Assembly: GCA_023229685.1 (NCBI GenBank)
Contig: JALNYT010000001.1
Coordinates: 372,001 to 436,000 of the forward strand
DNA length: 64,000 nucleotides
DNA from: Sulfuritalea sp.
GTDB taxonomy: Bacteria; Pseudomonadota; Gammaproteobacteria; Burkholderiales; Rhodocyclaceae
Direction of reading: 5' to 3'
How positions within the stretch are numbered: position 1 is the stretch's first letter; the number at the start of each line of letters is the position of its first letter. The notes below the pieces were generated by a model. It was not told the origin of the DNA and did not search any database. It saw nothing but the letters and a program-made list of their open reading frames with translations. A program made the translations under genes and the position numbers. Shown in pieces: positions 8,457 through 18,007 of the stretch.

Positions 8457-8469
8457 GCGACCCGACAAT

Positions 8470-10038
8470 ATGTATCTGGAACACTTCGGACTTAACGAGC
8501 CACCGTTCCGCATCACGCCCCATACCGACTTCTTTTTCGATGGGGCCAATCGCGGCGCAACCCTCGACGCGCTGATCTACGCCATCACCCACGACGAAGG
8601 CATTGTCAAAGTCAGCGGCGAAGTCGGCAGCGGCAAGACCATGCTCTGCCGCGTACTGATGGAACGCCTGCCGGAAACCGTCACCATTATCTATCTGGCG
8701 AACCCGTCGCTGTCGCGCGACGATATTCTCTACGCCATCGCCGACGAGCTGCGCCTCGATGTGCCCGACAATGCGCGCTCCTCGGTCGTAATGCGGGCCT
8801 TGCAGGATCATCTGATCAAATCATTCGGAGAAGGTCGGCAGGTGGTCGTGCTGATTGACGAAGCCCACGCCATGCCGGTGGAAACGCTGGAAGAAATCCG
8901 CCTGCTGTCAAACCTCGAGGCCAACCGCGCCAAACTGCTGCAACTGGTGCTCTTCGGCCAGCCGGAATTGAACGACGTTCTCGCCCGGCCCGACATGCGA
9001 CAGTTGAAGGAGCGCATCACCCACAACTTCGGCCTGGAGCCGCTGGTGCGTGACGATATCACCCACTATCTCGATTTCCGCATGCGCGCCGCCGGCTATC
9101 GCGGCCCCAGCGTATTCTCTCCGCCCGCGCTGAAATCAATCGAGCAGAGTTCGCTAGGCCTTACCCGTCGCATCAACATACTCGCCGACAAAGCGCTACT
9201 GGCCGCCTTTTCCTCGGGTAGCCACCAAATCGGTCCCAAAGAAATACAAGCCGCCATTCGCGACTGCGAATTCAGCGATGCGACCTATGGCGGCAAGACG
9301 GCACGAAAAACCCGGACGCTCTGGATCGCCGCCTTGGTCACGATTGGCGCCCTGTCAAGCATCATCATCTGGCTGTTGGCAGCCTCGCACACCGACGCCG
9401 GCACCCCGGCGCCTGCTGCTGGCACAGCTCCGGTGTCTGCTGTTGGCGCACCTCCGGCGTCCACCAACTCCATCGGCATAGCATCTGCTTTGCCTGCCGC
9501 CCCGCCCGCCGAGCTGGCCGCGGCACCTGGCACCGCCGGCGCGCCACCGGCCTCAACGGCGCCAGCGGCCGCACCATCTGCATCCGCCGCCACGGTCGGT
9601 GCTCCGTCCGCCGAGGCGGCCACGCCAGCTGCCGGCGCCGGCACAACGCCGCCCTCCCCAGCCACAAAGCCGGAGCCGGCCGTCGCCGTACCACCGCAGC
9701 CGGCCAAACCCAAAGTCGGACCGCTCACCCTCGAACGCCTCGAAGCAGGAAACACCTGGCTCGCCCAATTGCCCGATGATCGCTGGTTCATTCAGATCTT
9801 CGCCACGGACGCGAGCCGGCACGGCGAAATCGAGGCCTTGCTACAAAAGCTCGCGGGAAACACTTTTGAAATGAACAACGTCCATGTTTATTACTCCGAA
9901 CTCAGCGGCAAGCCGCGCTACGGAGTCATGTACGGCAACTATTCGACACGGGAGGCGGCGGCGGCGGCGATCCGCGGCTTGCCCAAGCCCCTGCGGACCA
10001 GCAGCCCCTACCCCCGTCAGGTCGTGCGACTTCGCTAA
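8470..10038 (+). CDS. ExeA/MshM-type AAA ATPase with transmembrane helix and C-terminal SPOR domain
   Basis: A 522-residue protein. Residues 1-270 form an ExeA/GspA/MshM AAA ATPase: it starts MYLEHFGLNEPPFRITPHTD, Walker A is GEVGSGKT (50-57) and Walker B is VVLIDEAHAM. One membrane helix follows at about 282-303 (LWIAALVTIGALSSIIIWLL), then an Ala/Pro-rich periplasmic linker of about 120 residues and a SPOR-like domain from about 435 (WFIQIFATDAS, VYYSELSGKPRYGVMYGNYS). ExeA-type proteins use ATP and peptidoglycan binding to help secretins assemble through the wall; SPOR domains bind denuded peptidoglycan. The secretin gene follows directly, which fits that role. Confidence 0.88.
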   Translation: MYLEHFGLNEPPFRITPHTDFFFDGANRGATLDALIYAITHDEGIVKVSGEVGSGKTMLCRVLMERLPETVTIIYLANPSLSRDDILYAIADELRLDVPDNARSSVVMRALQDHLIKSFGEGRQVVVLIDEAHAMPVETLEEIRLLSNLEANRAKLLQLVLFGQPELNDVLARPDMRQLKERITHNFGLEPLVRDDITHYLDFRMRAAGYRGPSVFSPPALKSIEQSSLGLTRRINILADKALLAAFSSGSHQIGPKEIQAAIRDCEFSDATYGGKTARKTRTLWIAALVTIGALSSIIIWLLAASHTDAGTPAPAAGTAPVSAVGAPPASTNSIGIASALPAAPPAELAAAPGTAGAPPASTAPAAAPSASAATVGAPSAEAATPAAGAGTTPPSPATKPEPAVAVPPQPAKPKVGPLTLERLEAGNTWLAQLPDDRWFIQIFATDASRHGEIEALLQKLAGNTFEMNNVHVYYSELSGKPRYGVMYGNYSTREAAAAAIRGLPKPLRTSSPYPRQVVRLR

Positions 10039-10150
10039 GACATTTATTACGCCGAGAACTGAAGCCGGTCAGCCCATTAAATCATTGACTTGGATCGGAA
10101 ATATAATGTGTTATCCTAACTTCAATATACCCATCTGACCGGGGATTCGT
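10039..10150 (+). promoter_or_regulatory. AT-rich gap before the secretin gene, possible promoter
   Basis: This 112-base gap is clearly richer in A and T than its surroundings. It contains TATAAT at 10102-10107 and a GGGGA Shine-Dalgarno just before the TTG start at 10151. A TTGACT lies only 11 bases upstream of the TATAAT, too close for a standard sigma-70 promoter, so the element is tentative. A local promoter here would separate the regulator and ATPase genes from the secretin operon. Confidence 0.3.
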
Positions 10151-12019
10151 TTGCGCCCATCACTAGTGATTCCACCGTTCCCTGTTGCGCTGGCTCTCAG
10201 CCTCATCCTGACGGCATGTAGCAGCATACAACCACAGCCCCCGTCTGCCGGACATATCCGTGCCGACGCTCAGGTCGTTCCAAACCCTGACATCCCGCAA
10301 CCGGTGGCTACGACAGTCATGCTTGCGCGTCCCAAGGCGGCGGCCAAGGCCGAGTCGTACTCGGTATCGGTCCGCAGCATCCCGGTACAAGACCTGCTCT
10401 TCGCCCTGTCCCGCGACGCGAAGCTCAATGTCGATGTCCATCCGGGTATCAACGGCATTGTCACCATCAACGCCATCGACCAGACCCTGCAGCAAATCCT
10501 GACGCGCATCGCCAAGCAGGTCGACATGCGCTGGGAACTCGACGGCCCCAATCTGGTGGTAATGCCGGACTCCCCGTTCCTGCGCAACTACAGGGTAGAT
10601 TACGTCAACATGTCGCGCGACGTGAGCGGCACGGTCTCGATCAACACGCAGATTGCATCGACCAGCACCAGCGCAACCGGCGCAGCCGTGGCGGGCGGTA
10701 GCGGAAACAACTCCAGTACCTCCGTAAAAAGCACAGCGCAAAACAATTTCTGGCAGTCGCTGGAAAAGAACCTGAAGGACATCCTGCGCGAAACGGACAA
10801 GATTCTGCCGGAAGGATCGAGTGAAACCGTGATCGAGCGCTCGGATCAGCAGGCCACCACCGGCACCGGCGCGCAGGGCGGACCGTCATCGTCGTCAAGC
10901 CGGTCTGGCAGCGGTACAGCCAGCCTTGCCGGAAGCCCGAATCCTGCGAGCCTGCAACAGCAAGGCACCACCGTCGTCAAACGCACCACGTTCCGCGAAG
11001 CGGCTTCGATTATCGTGAACCCGGAAGCCGGTGTCGTGGTAGTTCGCGCCACATCCAGGCAGCATGAAAAGGTTCAGGAATATCTCGATCTGGTGCTGAC
11101 CAACGCGCGGCGCCAGGTCATCATCGAAGCCACGATCGCCGAGGTCAGCCTGAGCGACGCCTACCAGCAAGGGATCAACTGGCAGAGTTTGCGCTCCCTG
11201 CGCCCCGGCAATCCCCAGGCCGGGTTTTCGGCGGCCCAAAATCCGAGCGGCGTGCCCGTGCCGGACCCATTCCTAAATCCTGCGGGTTCCTTCACGACGC
11301 CACCCGGCACCTTTGCTTTCCTGCTCAACTACGTCGCACCCGGACTCGGTCTGTCGACGACGCTGAGCCTGCTGGAGACCTTCGGCAAGGTTAAAGTCCT
11401 GTCCAGCCCCAAAATCAGCGTACTCAACAACCAGACGGCGATGCTCAAGGTGGTGGATAACATCGTCTATTTTCTGATCAAGAATGACTCGACAACCACC
11501 ACCACCGGCACGACCAACAACTTCACGTCGACACCCCAGTCGGTGTCGGTAGGACTGGTCATGAGCGTCACGCCGCAGATCAGCGAGAACGGCAGCATCC
11601 TGCTTAACGTGCGCCCGACAATTTCCAGTTTGAAGGGGGCAGGAAAGATCGACCCGACTCCGAACCTCGGCGCCCAGAACATCGTTCCCGAAATTCAGAC
11701 GCGTGAAATGGAGTCGATGCTGCGCCTGTCGGATGGCGAAGTGGCGGTGATGGGCGGCCTCATGGAAGACAAGATCAACTACACCACCAATGAAGTGCCC
11801 GGCCTGGGCGGCGTTCCGCTCGTCGGCAATTTCTTCCGCAATCGCAGTGACACCAGCACCAAGACGGAACTGGTCATCTTCCTGAAACCCACCATCATTC
11901 GCGATCCGAGCATTAACGGCGACTATCGCAGCTTCCGCGACCAGTTGCCAAAGCAGGATTTCTTCTCCGGCAAGCCTGACTCGCAGCAGTCGGAACGTCA
12001 GGGAGCAGGCCCCCAATGA
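10151..12019 (+). CDS. Outer-membrane secretin lipoprotein (MshL/PilQ/GspD family)
   Basis: A 622-residue secretin, the outer-membrane channel of the pilus-like or secretion machine. The TTG start at 10151 is chosen because it follows GGGGA at the right distance and yields a lipoprotein signal ending LTAC (Cys23). An N-domain segment (YSVSVRSIPVQDLLFALSRD) is followed by a Ser/Thr/Gly-rich low-complexity stretch (about residues 170-270). The secretin core starts near RQVIIEATIAEVSL and includes VPGLGGVPLVGNFFRNRSD and a C-terminal TELVIFLKPTIIRDP. The domain order and MSHA-type neighbours fit MshL. Its stop overlaps the TPR gene start by four bases. Confidence 0.9.
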   Translation: MRPSLVIPPFPVALALSLILTACSSIQPQPPSAGHIRADAQVVPNPDIPQPVATTVMLARPKAAAKAESYSVSVRSIPVQDLLFALSRDAKLNVDVHPGINGIVTINAIDQTLQQILTRIAKQVDMRWELDGPNLVVMPDSPFLRNYRVDYVNMSRDVSGTVSINTQIASTSTSATGAAVAGGSGNNSSTSVKSTAQNNFWQSLEKNLKDILRETDKILPEGSSETVIERSDQQATTGTGAQGGPSSSSSRSGSGTASLAGSPNPASLQQQGTTVVKRTTFREAASIIVNPEAGVVVVRATSRQHEKVQEYLDLVLTNARRQVIIEATIAEVSLSDAYQQGINWQSLRSLRPGNPQAGFSAAQNPSGVPVPDPFLNPAGSFTTPPGTFAFLLNYVAPGLGLSTTLSLLETFGKVKVLSSPKISVLNNQTAMLKVVDNIVYFLIKNDSTTTTTGTTNNFTSTPQSVSVGLVMSVTPQISENGSILLNVRPTISSLKGAGKIDPTPNLGAQNIVPEIQTREMESMLRLSDGEVAVMGGLMEDKINYTTNEVPGLGGVPLVGNFFRNRSDTSTKTELVIFLKPTIIRDPSINGDYRSFRDQLPKQDFFSGKPDSQQSERQGAGPQ

Positions 12020-13395
12020 GCCTGCTCATGGACGCCCTCAAGAAAGCCGAGTTGGCGAAGCGTCAGGGGCAGAGCGAGGGTGCAGGAAGTTCCACCGCAG
12101 CGGGAGCCCCGGACGGCCTTACGCTGGAACCGATGGCCGGCTCAAGCGAGCCCGAATCCGGTTCATCGCTGGCCGCTGAAGACAGTGCCTCGAGCGAAGG
12201 GAACCTGCCTCACCTGCCTTCGCATCTCGAAGAGCTTGACGCGAAGTTTCTTGCCGAGGCCGAGCGTGCAGCATCCGCGCGGTTGAGGGCCTCGCCGCCA
12301 GTTCCCTTGGCGGGGCCGCTCACCGATCAGGCTGCTGCTGCTGCGGACACGGCCTCGCGTGCGACTGCCGCGGCCGAGCCCCGACTCACACCGTCCGAGC
12401 GGGATGCCCCGCAAAGCAGGTCGGCGGCGCAGAACCTGTTTGCGGCCAAACAAGTCGCCAAGCCGCCGGCGCGAAAAAGCTTTGCGATTGCGGTCGGCGC
12501 AATCACTGTCCTTTCGGTCCTGGGCATCGGCGGCTACTTCTGGTGGCAGTTACAACCGAAGTCTGCCCTGATCGCCAGCCGGGCCCCGCCATCGCCCCCC
12601 CCGGCTGTGGTATCGAAACCTGCCGCCGTAGCGCCAGCGCCGACTCTTGGCGCGCCACCCATTGCTCCGGTCGCCGGCGTACCGCGCGCCGCTGGTCCGG
12701 CAACAGAGGACAAGGAGGATGATTCCGCTGCAGTCGCCAGCAAAGCTCCGGCCCGAGCCCGCCGCGCGATTCCAGCCGCCGCGCCAGCCGAACCGGACGG
12801 CCCGGTTCGGGTCACCAGGGCGCCGTTAAAGGTCAACCCCGCCTTGATCCGCGGCTTCGATGCTTTCAATCGAGGTGATCTCGCTACGGCGCAGATCGAA
12901 TACGAGCGCGCGCAGAAATCGGACCCGCGCAACACCGATGCCCTGCATGGCCTGGCGGCCATCGCCGTACGTCAGGGCCGCCTCGATCAGGCCGAGTCGC
13001 TATATCGACAAATCACGGAGGCCGATCCGCACGATACGGTGGCCATGTCGGCCCTGATCAACATGCGCGGGCAGATTGATCCAAGCGCCGCCGAAAGCCG
13101 ACTGAAGAGCCTGTCGGCGGCACAGCCCGAACTCGCGGCACCGCATTTTTCCCTGGGCAATCTCTACGCCCGTCATGGCCGCTGGAACGAGGCTCAGCAA
13201 GCCTACTTTCGCGCCTACAGCGCGGAGCCGGATAATCCCGACATCCTCTACAATCTCGCGATCAGCCTCGAACACTTGCGCCAGAACAAGCTGGCCGCAC
13301 AGTACTACGGTCAGGCCATCGCCGCCGCGCAGACCCGACCCGCCGGATTCGACAAGGCACAGGCGACCGCAAGGCTTAACACCTTGCAGCCGTAG
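12016..13395 (+). CDS. MshN-like TPR protein
   Basis: A 459-residue bitopic inner-membrane protein. It begins with SLLMDALKKAELAKRQGQ, a start typical of MshN and related pilus TPR proteins. An acidic/Ala-rich cytoplasmic region follows, then one membrane helix at about 157-175 (IAVGAITVLSVLGIGGYFWW), an Ala/Pro linker, and C-terminal TPR-like repeats from about 275 (FNRGDLATAQIEYERAQKSD, LHGLAAIAVRQGRLDQAESL). MshN-type proteins are thought to help complex assembly. Coupled to the secretin by an ATGA overlap. An exact copy of the dispersed 12-mer (12634-12645) encodes APAPTL in the Pro/Ala linker. Confidence 0.85.
   Translation: MSLLMDALKKAELAKRQGQSEGAGSSTAAGAPDGLTLEPMAGSSEPESGSSLAAEDSASSEGNLPHLPSHLEELDAKFLAEAERAASARLRASPPVPLAGPLTDQAAAAADTASRATAAAEPRLTPSERDAPQSRSAAQNLFAAKQVAKPPARKSFAIAVGAITVLSVLGIGGYFWWQLQPKSALIASRAPPSPPPAVVSKPAAVAPAPTLGAPPIAPVAGVPRAAGPATEDKEDDSAAVASKAPARARRAIPAAAPAEPDGPVRVTRAPLKVNPALIRGFDAFNRGDLATAQIEYERAQKSDPRNTDALHGLAAIAVRQGRLDQAESLYRQITEADPHDTVAMSALINMRGQIDPSAAESRLKSLSAAQPELAAPHFSLGNLYARHGRWNEAQQAYFRAYSAEPDNPDILYNLAISLEHLRQNKLAAQYYGQAIAAAQTRPAGFDKAQATARLNTLQP
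12634..12645 (+). repeat. Dispersed 12-mer, copy 2 (in TPR gene linker)
   Basis: Exact CCAGCGCCGACT followed by CTTGG. It encodes PAPTL in the proline- and alanine-rich linker between the membrane helix and the TPR domain, a position with little structural constraint. Local flanks also form GCGCCA/TGGCGC arms around it. Confidence 0.8.
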
Positions 13396-13455
13396 TCCGG
13401 TTTTGCACGCGACGGGGCTTGCCCTCGCAGGCAGATGCGGGATAATGATGCTCGT

Positions 13456-15162
13456 ATGAATCCACCACCAGTCAGCCGCCGCCCCATTGGCCAGATCCTC
13501 ATCACGCATGGCGTGATCAGCGAGGATCAACTTCGCATTGCACTGCTTGAGCAGATCAAATCCAACCAGCCGGTAGGCAAGCTGCTGGTTGCTCTCGGCT
13601 TTGTCTCCGAAGCCACTTTGCGTGACGCACTCGGCGAATCGCTCGGTCACAAGGCCGTGGATCTGGCCAACACGATCATTGATGCCGACGCCCTGCGCCT
13701 GGTGCCGCGCGACTTGGCCAAGCGCCACATGTTCCTCGCGCTCAGCTATTCGCAGGCCGAACAGCGGCTCAAGATCGCGATTGCCGATCCCAACGACATC
13801 GTCGCCCTGGACAAGCTGCGCACGCTGATTCACCCGGAACTGGTGATCGAAACGCTGCTTGCCGGCGAATCGGAAATCGCCCGCGCCATCGATCAGTATT
13901 ACGGTCATGAACTCTCGATCGACGGCATCCTGCACGAAATCGAAACCGGCGAGATCGACTATCGCAGCCTGTCGGCTTCACTCGACGAATACAGTCAGCC
14001 GGTGGTGCGTCTGGTCGATGCGCTGCTCACCGACGCCGTAAAACGTGATGCATCCGACGTCCACTTCGAGCCGGAAGCCAGCTTCCTGCGCATCCGCTAT
14101 CGCATCGACGGCATCCTGCGCCAGATCCGCGCGCTGCACAAAACCTACTGGCCGGCCATGGCGGTGCGCATCAAGGTCATCAGCGGCATGAACATCGCCG
14201 AAACCCGTGCGCCACAGGACGGCCGGATCTCGATCAACATCAGCGGCCGTCCCGTCGATTTCCGGGTCGCCTCGCAGCCGACCATCCACGGCGAAAACAT
14301 CGTCCTGCGCATCCTTGACCGGCAGAAAGGCATTGTGCCGCTCGACGGCCTGGGACTTGACGACCAGCAGATGGGGCTGATGAAGCTGATGGTAGCGCGC
14401 CCGGAGGGCATCATCCTGGTCACCGGCCCCACCGGCAGCGGCAAGACGACGACGCTCTACTCGGTGCTCAACCACATCAACGAAGAGGGCGTGAACATCA
14501 TGACCCTCGAAGATCCGGTCGAGTATCCGATGGCGATGATCCGCCAGACTTCAGTGGCGGAATCCGCCAAGCTGGATTTTGCCAACGGCATCCGTTCCAT
14601 GATGCGCCAGGATCCGGACATCATCCTGGTCGGCGAAATCCGCGACGAGGATACTGCCGACATGGCTTTTCGCGCGGCGATGACCGGCCATCAGGTGTAT
14701 TCAACCCTGCACACCAATTCGGCGCTGGGCGCCATTCCGCGACTGCTCGATATCGGTGTGCTGCCCGACATCATGGCCGGCAACATCATCGGCATTATCG
14801 CCCAGCGTCTGGTGCGCCGCCTGTGCACCCATTGTCGCAAACCCTATCCCGCCGAAGCGCACGAATGCAAGCTGATGGGCGTCGTCAGCGGCCAGCCGGC
14901 GCCCATCCTCTACCGTGCCACAGGCTGCGACCACTGCGAATACCAGGGCTATCGGGGCCGCATTGCGATCATGGAAATGCTGCGCCTGGATCACGATCTC
15001 GACGATCTCATCAGCCGCCGTGCCACGCAGCGCGAGATTCGCCGCCTGGCACGCGACAAGGGCTTCCGCCCCTTGTCTGAGGACGGTTTGCGCCGCGTGC
15101 GCGACGGCTCCACCTCGATCGAAGAAGTCGGTCGCGTCATCGACCTCACGGAGCGGATGTAG
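13456..15162 (+). CDS. GspE/PilB/MshE-type assembly ATPase
   Basis: A hexameric AAA+ ATPase that powers pilin polymerisation or pseudopilus extension. From the ATG at 13456 (MNPPPVSRRPIGQILITHG) it has 568 residues; an in-frame ATG at 13435 would add seven. The N-terminal GspE domain (GVISEDQLRIALLEQ) is followed by the core: Walker A GPTGSGKTTTLYS, Asp box GMNIAETRAPQDGRI, Walker B DPDIILVGEIRDEDTADMAF and His box TGHQVYSTLHTN. A zinc-binding tetracysteine motif is complete (LCTHCRKPY and GCDHCEY). It lies between the TPR and platform-protein genes, the msh order. Confidence 0.93.
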   Translation: MNPPPVSRRPIGQILITHGVISEDQLRIALLEQIKSNQPVGKLLVALGFVSEATLRDALGESLGHKAVDLANTIIDADALRLVPRDLAKRHMFLALSYSQAEQRLKIAIADPNDIVALDKLRTLIHPELVIETLLAGESEIARAIDQYYGHELSIDGILHEIETGEIDYRSLSASLDEYSQPVVRLVDALLTDAVKRDASDVHFEPEASFLRIRYRIDGILRQIRALHKTYWPAMAVRIKVISGMNIAETRAPQDGRISINISGRPVDFRVASQPTIHGENIVLRILDRQKGIVPLDGLGLDDQQMGLMKLMVARPEGIILVTGPTGSGKTTTLYSVLNHINEEGVNIMTLEDPVEYPMAMIRQTSVAESAKLDFANGIRSMMRQDPDIILVGEIRDEDTADMAFRAAMTGHQVYSTLHTNSALGAIPRLLDIGVLPDIMAGNIIGIIAQRLVRRLCTHCRKPYPAEAHECKLMGVVSGQPAPILYRATGCDHCEYQGYRGRIAIMEMLRLDHDLDDLISRRATQREIRRLARDKGFRPLSEDGLRRVRDGSTSIEEVGRVIDLTERM

Positions 15163-15211
15163 CCGCGCCGCGGCACCGCGCACCCACGCACGCAATCTCA
15201 CGCATCCCAAC

Positions 15212-16414
15212 ATGGCCCTCTATGCCTACAAGGCAGTGAACGCCCACGGCAGAAAGGTGATGGGGCGCCTCGAAGCGATCAACCTGATCGACCTCGAGAT
15301 GCGCCTGAAGCGCATCGACCTCGACTTCATCAATGGCGACATAGTGAAGCAGGGCGGCCTGATGAACCAGGCCCGAATCAGCCGCCCGGAACTGATCAAC
15401 TTCTGTTTTCATCTGGAGCAACTCGCGCGCGCGGGCGTGTCGATGATCGAAAGCCTCAGCGACCTGCGTGACACCATCGAAAACCCGCGCTTTCGCGAAA
15501 TCCTCGCCGGCATGGTGGAAAGCATCGAAGGCGGCAAGACGCTGTCGCAGGCGCTTGCCGAGCATCCACGGACGTTCGACGGAGTGATGGTCAGCCTGAT
15601 CCGCGCCGGCGAAGAGACCGGCGCCTTGCCACATGTGCTCAACAACCTGCTTGAATCGCTCAAGTGGCAGGACGAACTCGCGGCCCACACCAAGAAGCTG
15701 ATCATGTATCCGGCCTTTCTCGCCACGGTAGTGGTCGCCATCACGCTGTTCATGATGATCTACCTGGTGCCGAAGATGGCCGGCTTCATCCGCAACATGG
15801 GACAGGAACTGCCGATGCAGACCAAGATACTGATCTTCACCTCGGAGTTCTTCGTCAATTACTGGTACATCGTGCTCGGCCTGCCGCTCATCCTTGCCGC
15901 CATCGGCGCCTTTCTGGTCAGCACCAGTCGGGCGGCACGTTACCGCTTTGACGACATCAAACTGCGCCTGCCGTATGTTGGCGAGATCCTGCGCAAGATC
16001 ATCCTGTCGCGCTTCGCTTCGGTTTTTGCCATGATGTATTCTTCGGGCATAACCATTCTCGACTCGATCAAGGCAACCGAGGACGTGGTCGGCAATCTGG
16101 TAATCAAGGAAAGTCTGGAAAAGGTCGGCGGACTGATTGCCGAAGGCCAGAACGTTACGGTGGCCTTCCAGAATGCCGGAATGTTTCCGCCGCTGGTGCT
16201 GCGCATGTTGCGCGTGGGCGAGGGCACCGGTGCGCTGGACGCGGCGCTGACGAATGTCAGCTACTTCTACAATCGCGATGTGCGTGAATCAATCGAGAGG
16301 GTGCAGGCGATGATCGAACCGGTCATGACCGTGACCATCGGTCTGCTGCTCGGCTGGATCATGATGGCCGTGCTGGGCCCGATCTACGACATCATCACCA
16401 AGATGAAAACCTGA
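15212..16414 (+). CDS. GspF/PilC/MshG-type inner-membrane platform protein
   Basis: A 400-residue polytopic protein that anchors the assembly ATPase. The ATG at 15212 gives MALYAYKAVNAHGRKVMGRL, the standard start of GspF-type proteins. Two T2SSF domains are visible: the first around FCFHLEQLARAGVSMIESLS and the second around ILRKIILSRFASVFAMMYSS, each followed by hydrophobic helices; the C-terminus ends VTIGLLLGWIMMAVLGPIYD. The stop overlaps the next start by one base (TGATG). Length is normal. Confidence 0.93.
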   Translation: MALYAYKAVNAHGRKVMGRLEAINLIDLEMRLKRIDLDFINGDIVKQGGLMNQARISRPELINFCFHLEQLARAGVSMIESLSDLRDTIENPRFREILAGMVESIEGGKTLSQALAEHPRTFDGVMVSLIRAGEETGALPHVLNNLLESLKWQDELAAHTKKLIMYPAFLATVVVAITLFMMIYLVPKMAGFIRNMGQELPMQTKILIFTSEFFVNYWYIVLGLPLILAAIGAFLVSTSRAARYRFDDIKLRLPYVGEILRKIILSRFASVFAMMYSSGITILDSIKATEDVVGNLVIKESLEKVGGLIAEGQNVTVAFQNAGMFPPLVLRMLRVGEGTGALDAALTNVSYFYNRDVRESIERVQAMIEPVMTVTIGLLLGWIMMAVLGPIYDIITKMKT

Positions 16415-17976
16415 TGACCGCCAAGCGCATTCTCCTGCTCGATGGCCCCTTCCTCACGGCGCACTGCTGGAGTGCCGGCCGCATCAAGATCGAGGGCGAG
16501 TTCAGCCACGAACCGGTGGGTCTGGAAGCTTTCTCCGCCTATCTCAGAAAGCATCGCTCCAGCCTTTTCTACCTGCTGGCGGACATCGCCGAAGAGGGCT
16601 TCCAACTCGAAGATCTTCCCTACGTCCAGGGCGGAGACCGCGACGCCCTGCTGCAGCGGCGCCTGAGCCAGTACTACTACAACACGCCCCTGGCAGCAGC
16701 AGTCTCGCTGGGCCGCGCCAGCGAGGGCCGGCGCGATGAAAAGCTGTTGTTCGCCGCGCTGACCCGGATTGAGACCTTCACGCCCTGGCTGGATACTCTG
16801 CGCGAAGCGGAAGCCATACTTGTCGGCGTCTATTCCGTACCCTTGGTGCTTGCTCGCTGCGCTCCACAGATGTTGAGCCAGAGCGGCCCGGCTCTATTCG
16901 TCAGTCTGACTCGCGGCGGGGTGCGGCAGACCTTTTTCGATAAGGGCCAGCTGCGTTTCTCGCGACTGTCACAACTCGCCACCCGCAGTCTCGACGAAAT
17001 CGGCCGCACCTGCGCCAACGACTCGGCCAAGATATTCCAGTATCTTGTCGCCCAGCGTCAAATTCCACGTGGCGCCGCCCTGCGTACCATGGTCCTGGCC
17101 CATGCCGAGCAGATACCGGGATTGAAGGACTTCTGCCGCGACACCGGCGAGCTTCAGTTCGAATTCATTGACCTCGCTGCGACTGCGGCCAAGCAGGGCC
17201 TCAAGGATGTCCCGCCAGACAGCAACGCCGACAAGCTGTTCATCCACTGCCTGGCGACCAAGACGCCCAAGCAACAGTTTGCACCGGCAAGCGAGACACG
17301 TTTCCACAAGCTCTGGCAAATACGCTTTGCGCTGACCAGTAGCGCGTGGATCGTGCTGGCCGGCTGTCTGCTGTTTGCCGGCAAGACCGCCCTCAATATC
17401 TACGAACTGCGCGACGCGACCGAAGCCACCAAGGCCCTTACCACTGCCGACACCCAGCGCTACAACACCATTCTGGAGGGGCTGCCGAAGATCAGCGTCA
17501 CCCCGGACAACCTGCGCGCACTGATTGGGCGTCTCGAAGCTCTGCAGAAACGCACCCCGGCAATGGAACCCCTGTTGATCCACCTGAGTCTGGCGCTAAA
17601 CGACAGCCCGAAAATCGAACTTACCCGCCTCACCTGGAATATTGTCGATCGTCTCGATGCCGACCAGAAAGTTTCGGCGGACGCAAAGCGGGGAACAGGT
17701 GCAGCGCAGCCCCCTGCGTCGAGCGGTGCAGGAAACTGGGTGACCATCGAGATGCAGGCGCGACTTCCACTCGGCCTGGTCAGTGACCAGCGCGCCCAGA
17801 TAGAATTGATTGAAAGCTTCGCCGCCCGACTGCGCGACCCGCAAACGGATGTCCAGGTACTCGCCCGGCCCTTCGACATCGAGTCCAACAAGTCGCTCAA
17901 GAGCGCCGGCGAAAGCAGCGACGCGCAACTTGCGGATGCACCGAAGTTCGCCTTGCGCATTGCGCGCCAGTTGTGA
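16414..17976 (+). CDS. GspL/MshI-like (PilM-PilN fusion type) assembly protein
   Basis: A 520-residue bitopic protein. The N-terminal 300 residues resemble the degenerate actin-like cytoplasmic domain of GspL/MshI (MTAKRILLLDGPFLTAHCWS, then SLFYLLADIAEEGFQLEDLP and SQYYYNTPLAAAVSLGR). One membrane helix follows at about 306-327 (RFALTSSAWIVLAGCLLFAG). The periplasmic part has a short coiled segment and probably a ferredoxin-like fold (WVTIEMQARLPLGLV). Such proteins link the ATPase to the PilO/PilP-like ring. Identification rests on architecture and position; similarity to named families is weak. Confidence 0.72.
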   Translation: MTAKRILLLDGPFLTAHCWSAGRIKIEGEFSHEPVGLEAFSAYLRKHRSSLFYLLADIAEEGFQLEDLPYVQGGDRDALLQRRLSQYYYNTPLAAAVSLGRASEGRRDEKLLFAALTRIETFTPWLDTLREAEAILVGVYSVPLVLARCAPQMLSQSGPALFVSLTRGGVRQTFFDKGQLRFSRLSQLATRSLDEIGRTCANDSAKIFQYLVAQRQIPRGAALRTMVLAHAEQIPGLKDFCRDTGELQFEFIDLAATAAKQGLKDVPPDSNADKLFIHCLATKTPKQQFAPASETRFHKLWQIRFALTSSAWIVLAGCLLFAGKTALNIYELRDATEATKALTTADTQRYNTILEGLPKISVTPDNLRALIGRLEALQKRTPAMEPLLIHLSLALNDSPKIELTRLTWNIVDRLDADQKVSADAKRGTGAAQPPASSGAGNWVTIEMQARLPLGLVSDQRAQIELIESFAARLRDPQTDVQVLARPFDIESNKSLKSAGESSDAQLADAPKFALRIARQL

Positions 17977-18007
17977 GAGTAGCGATGAAAAATAGGGCGG
18001 GAAACGC

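Noticed and set aside
10081..10107. Canonical sigma-70 promoter (TTGACT and TATAAT)
   Set aside because: The two hexamers are only 11 bases apart; kept only as a weak promoter region.
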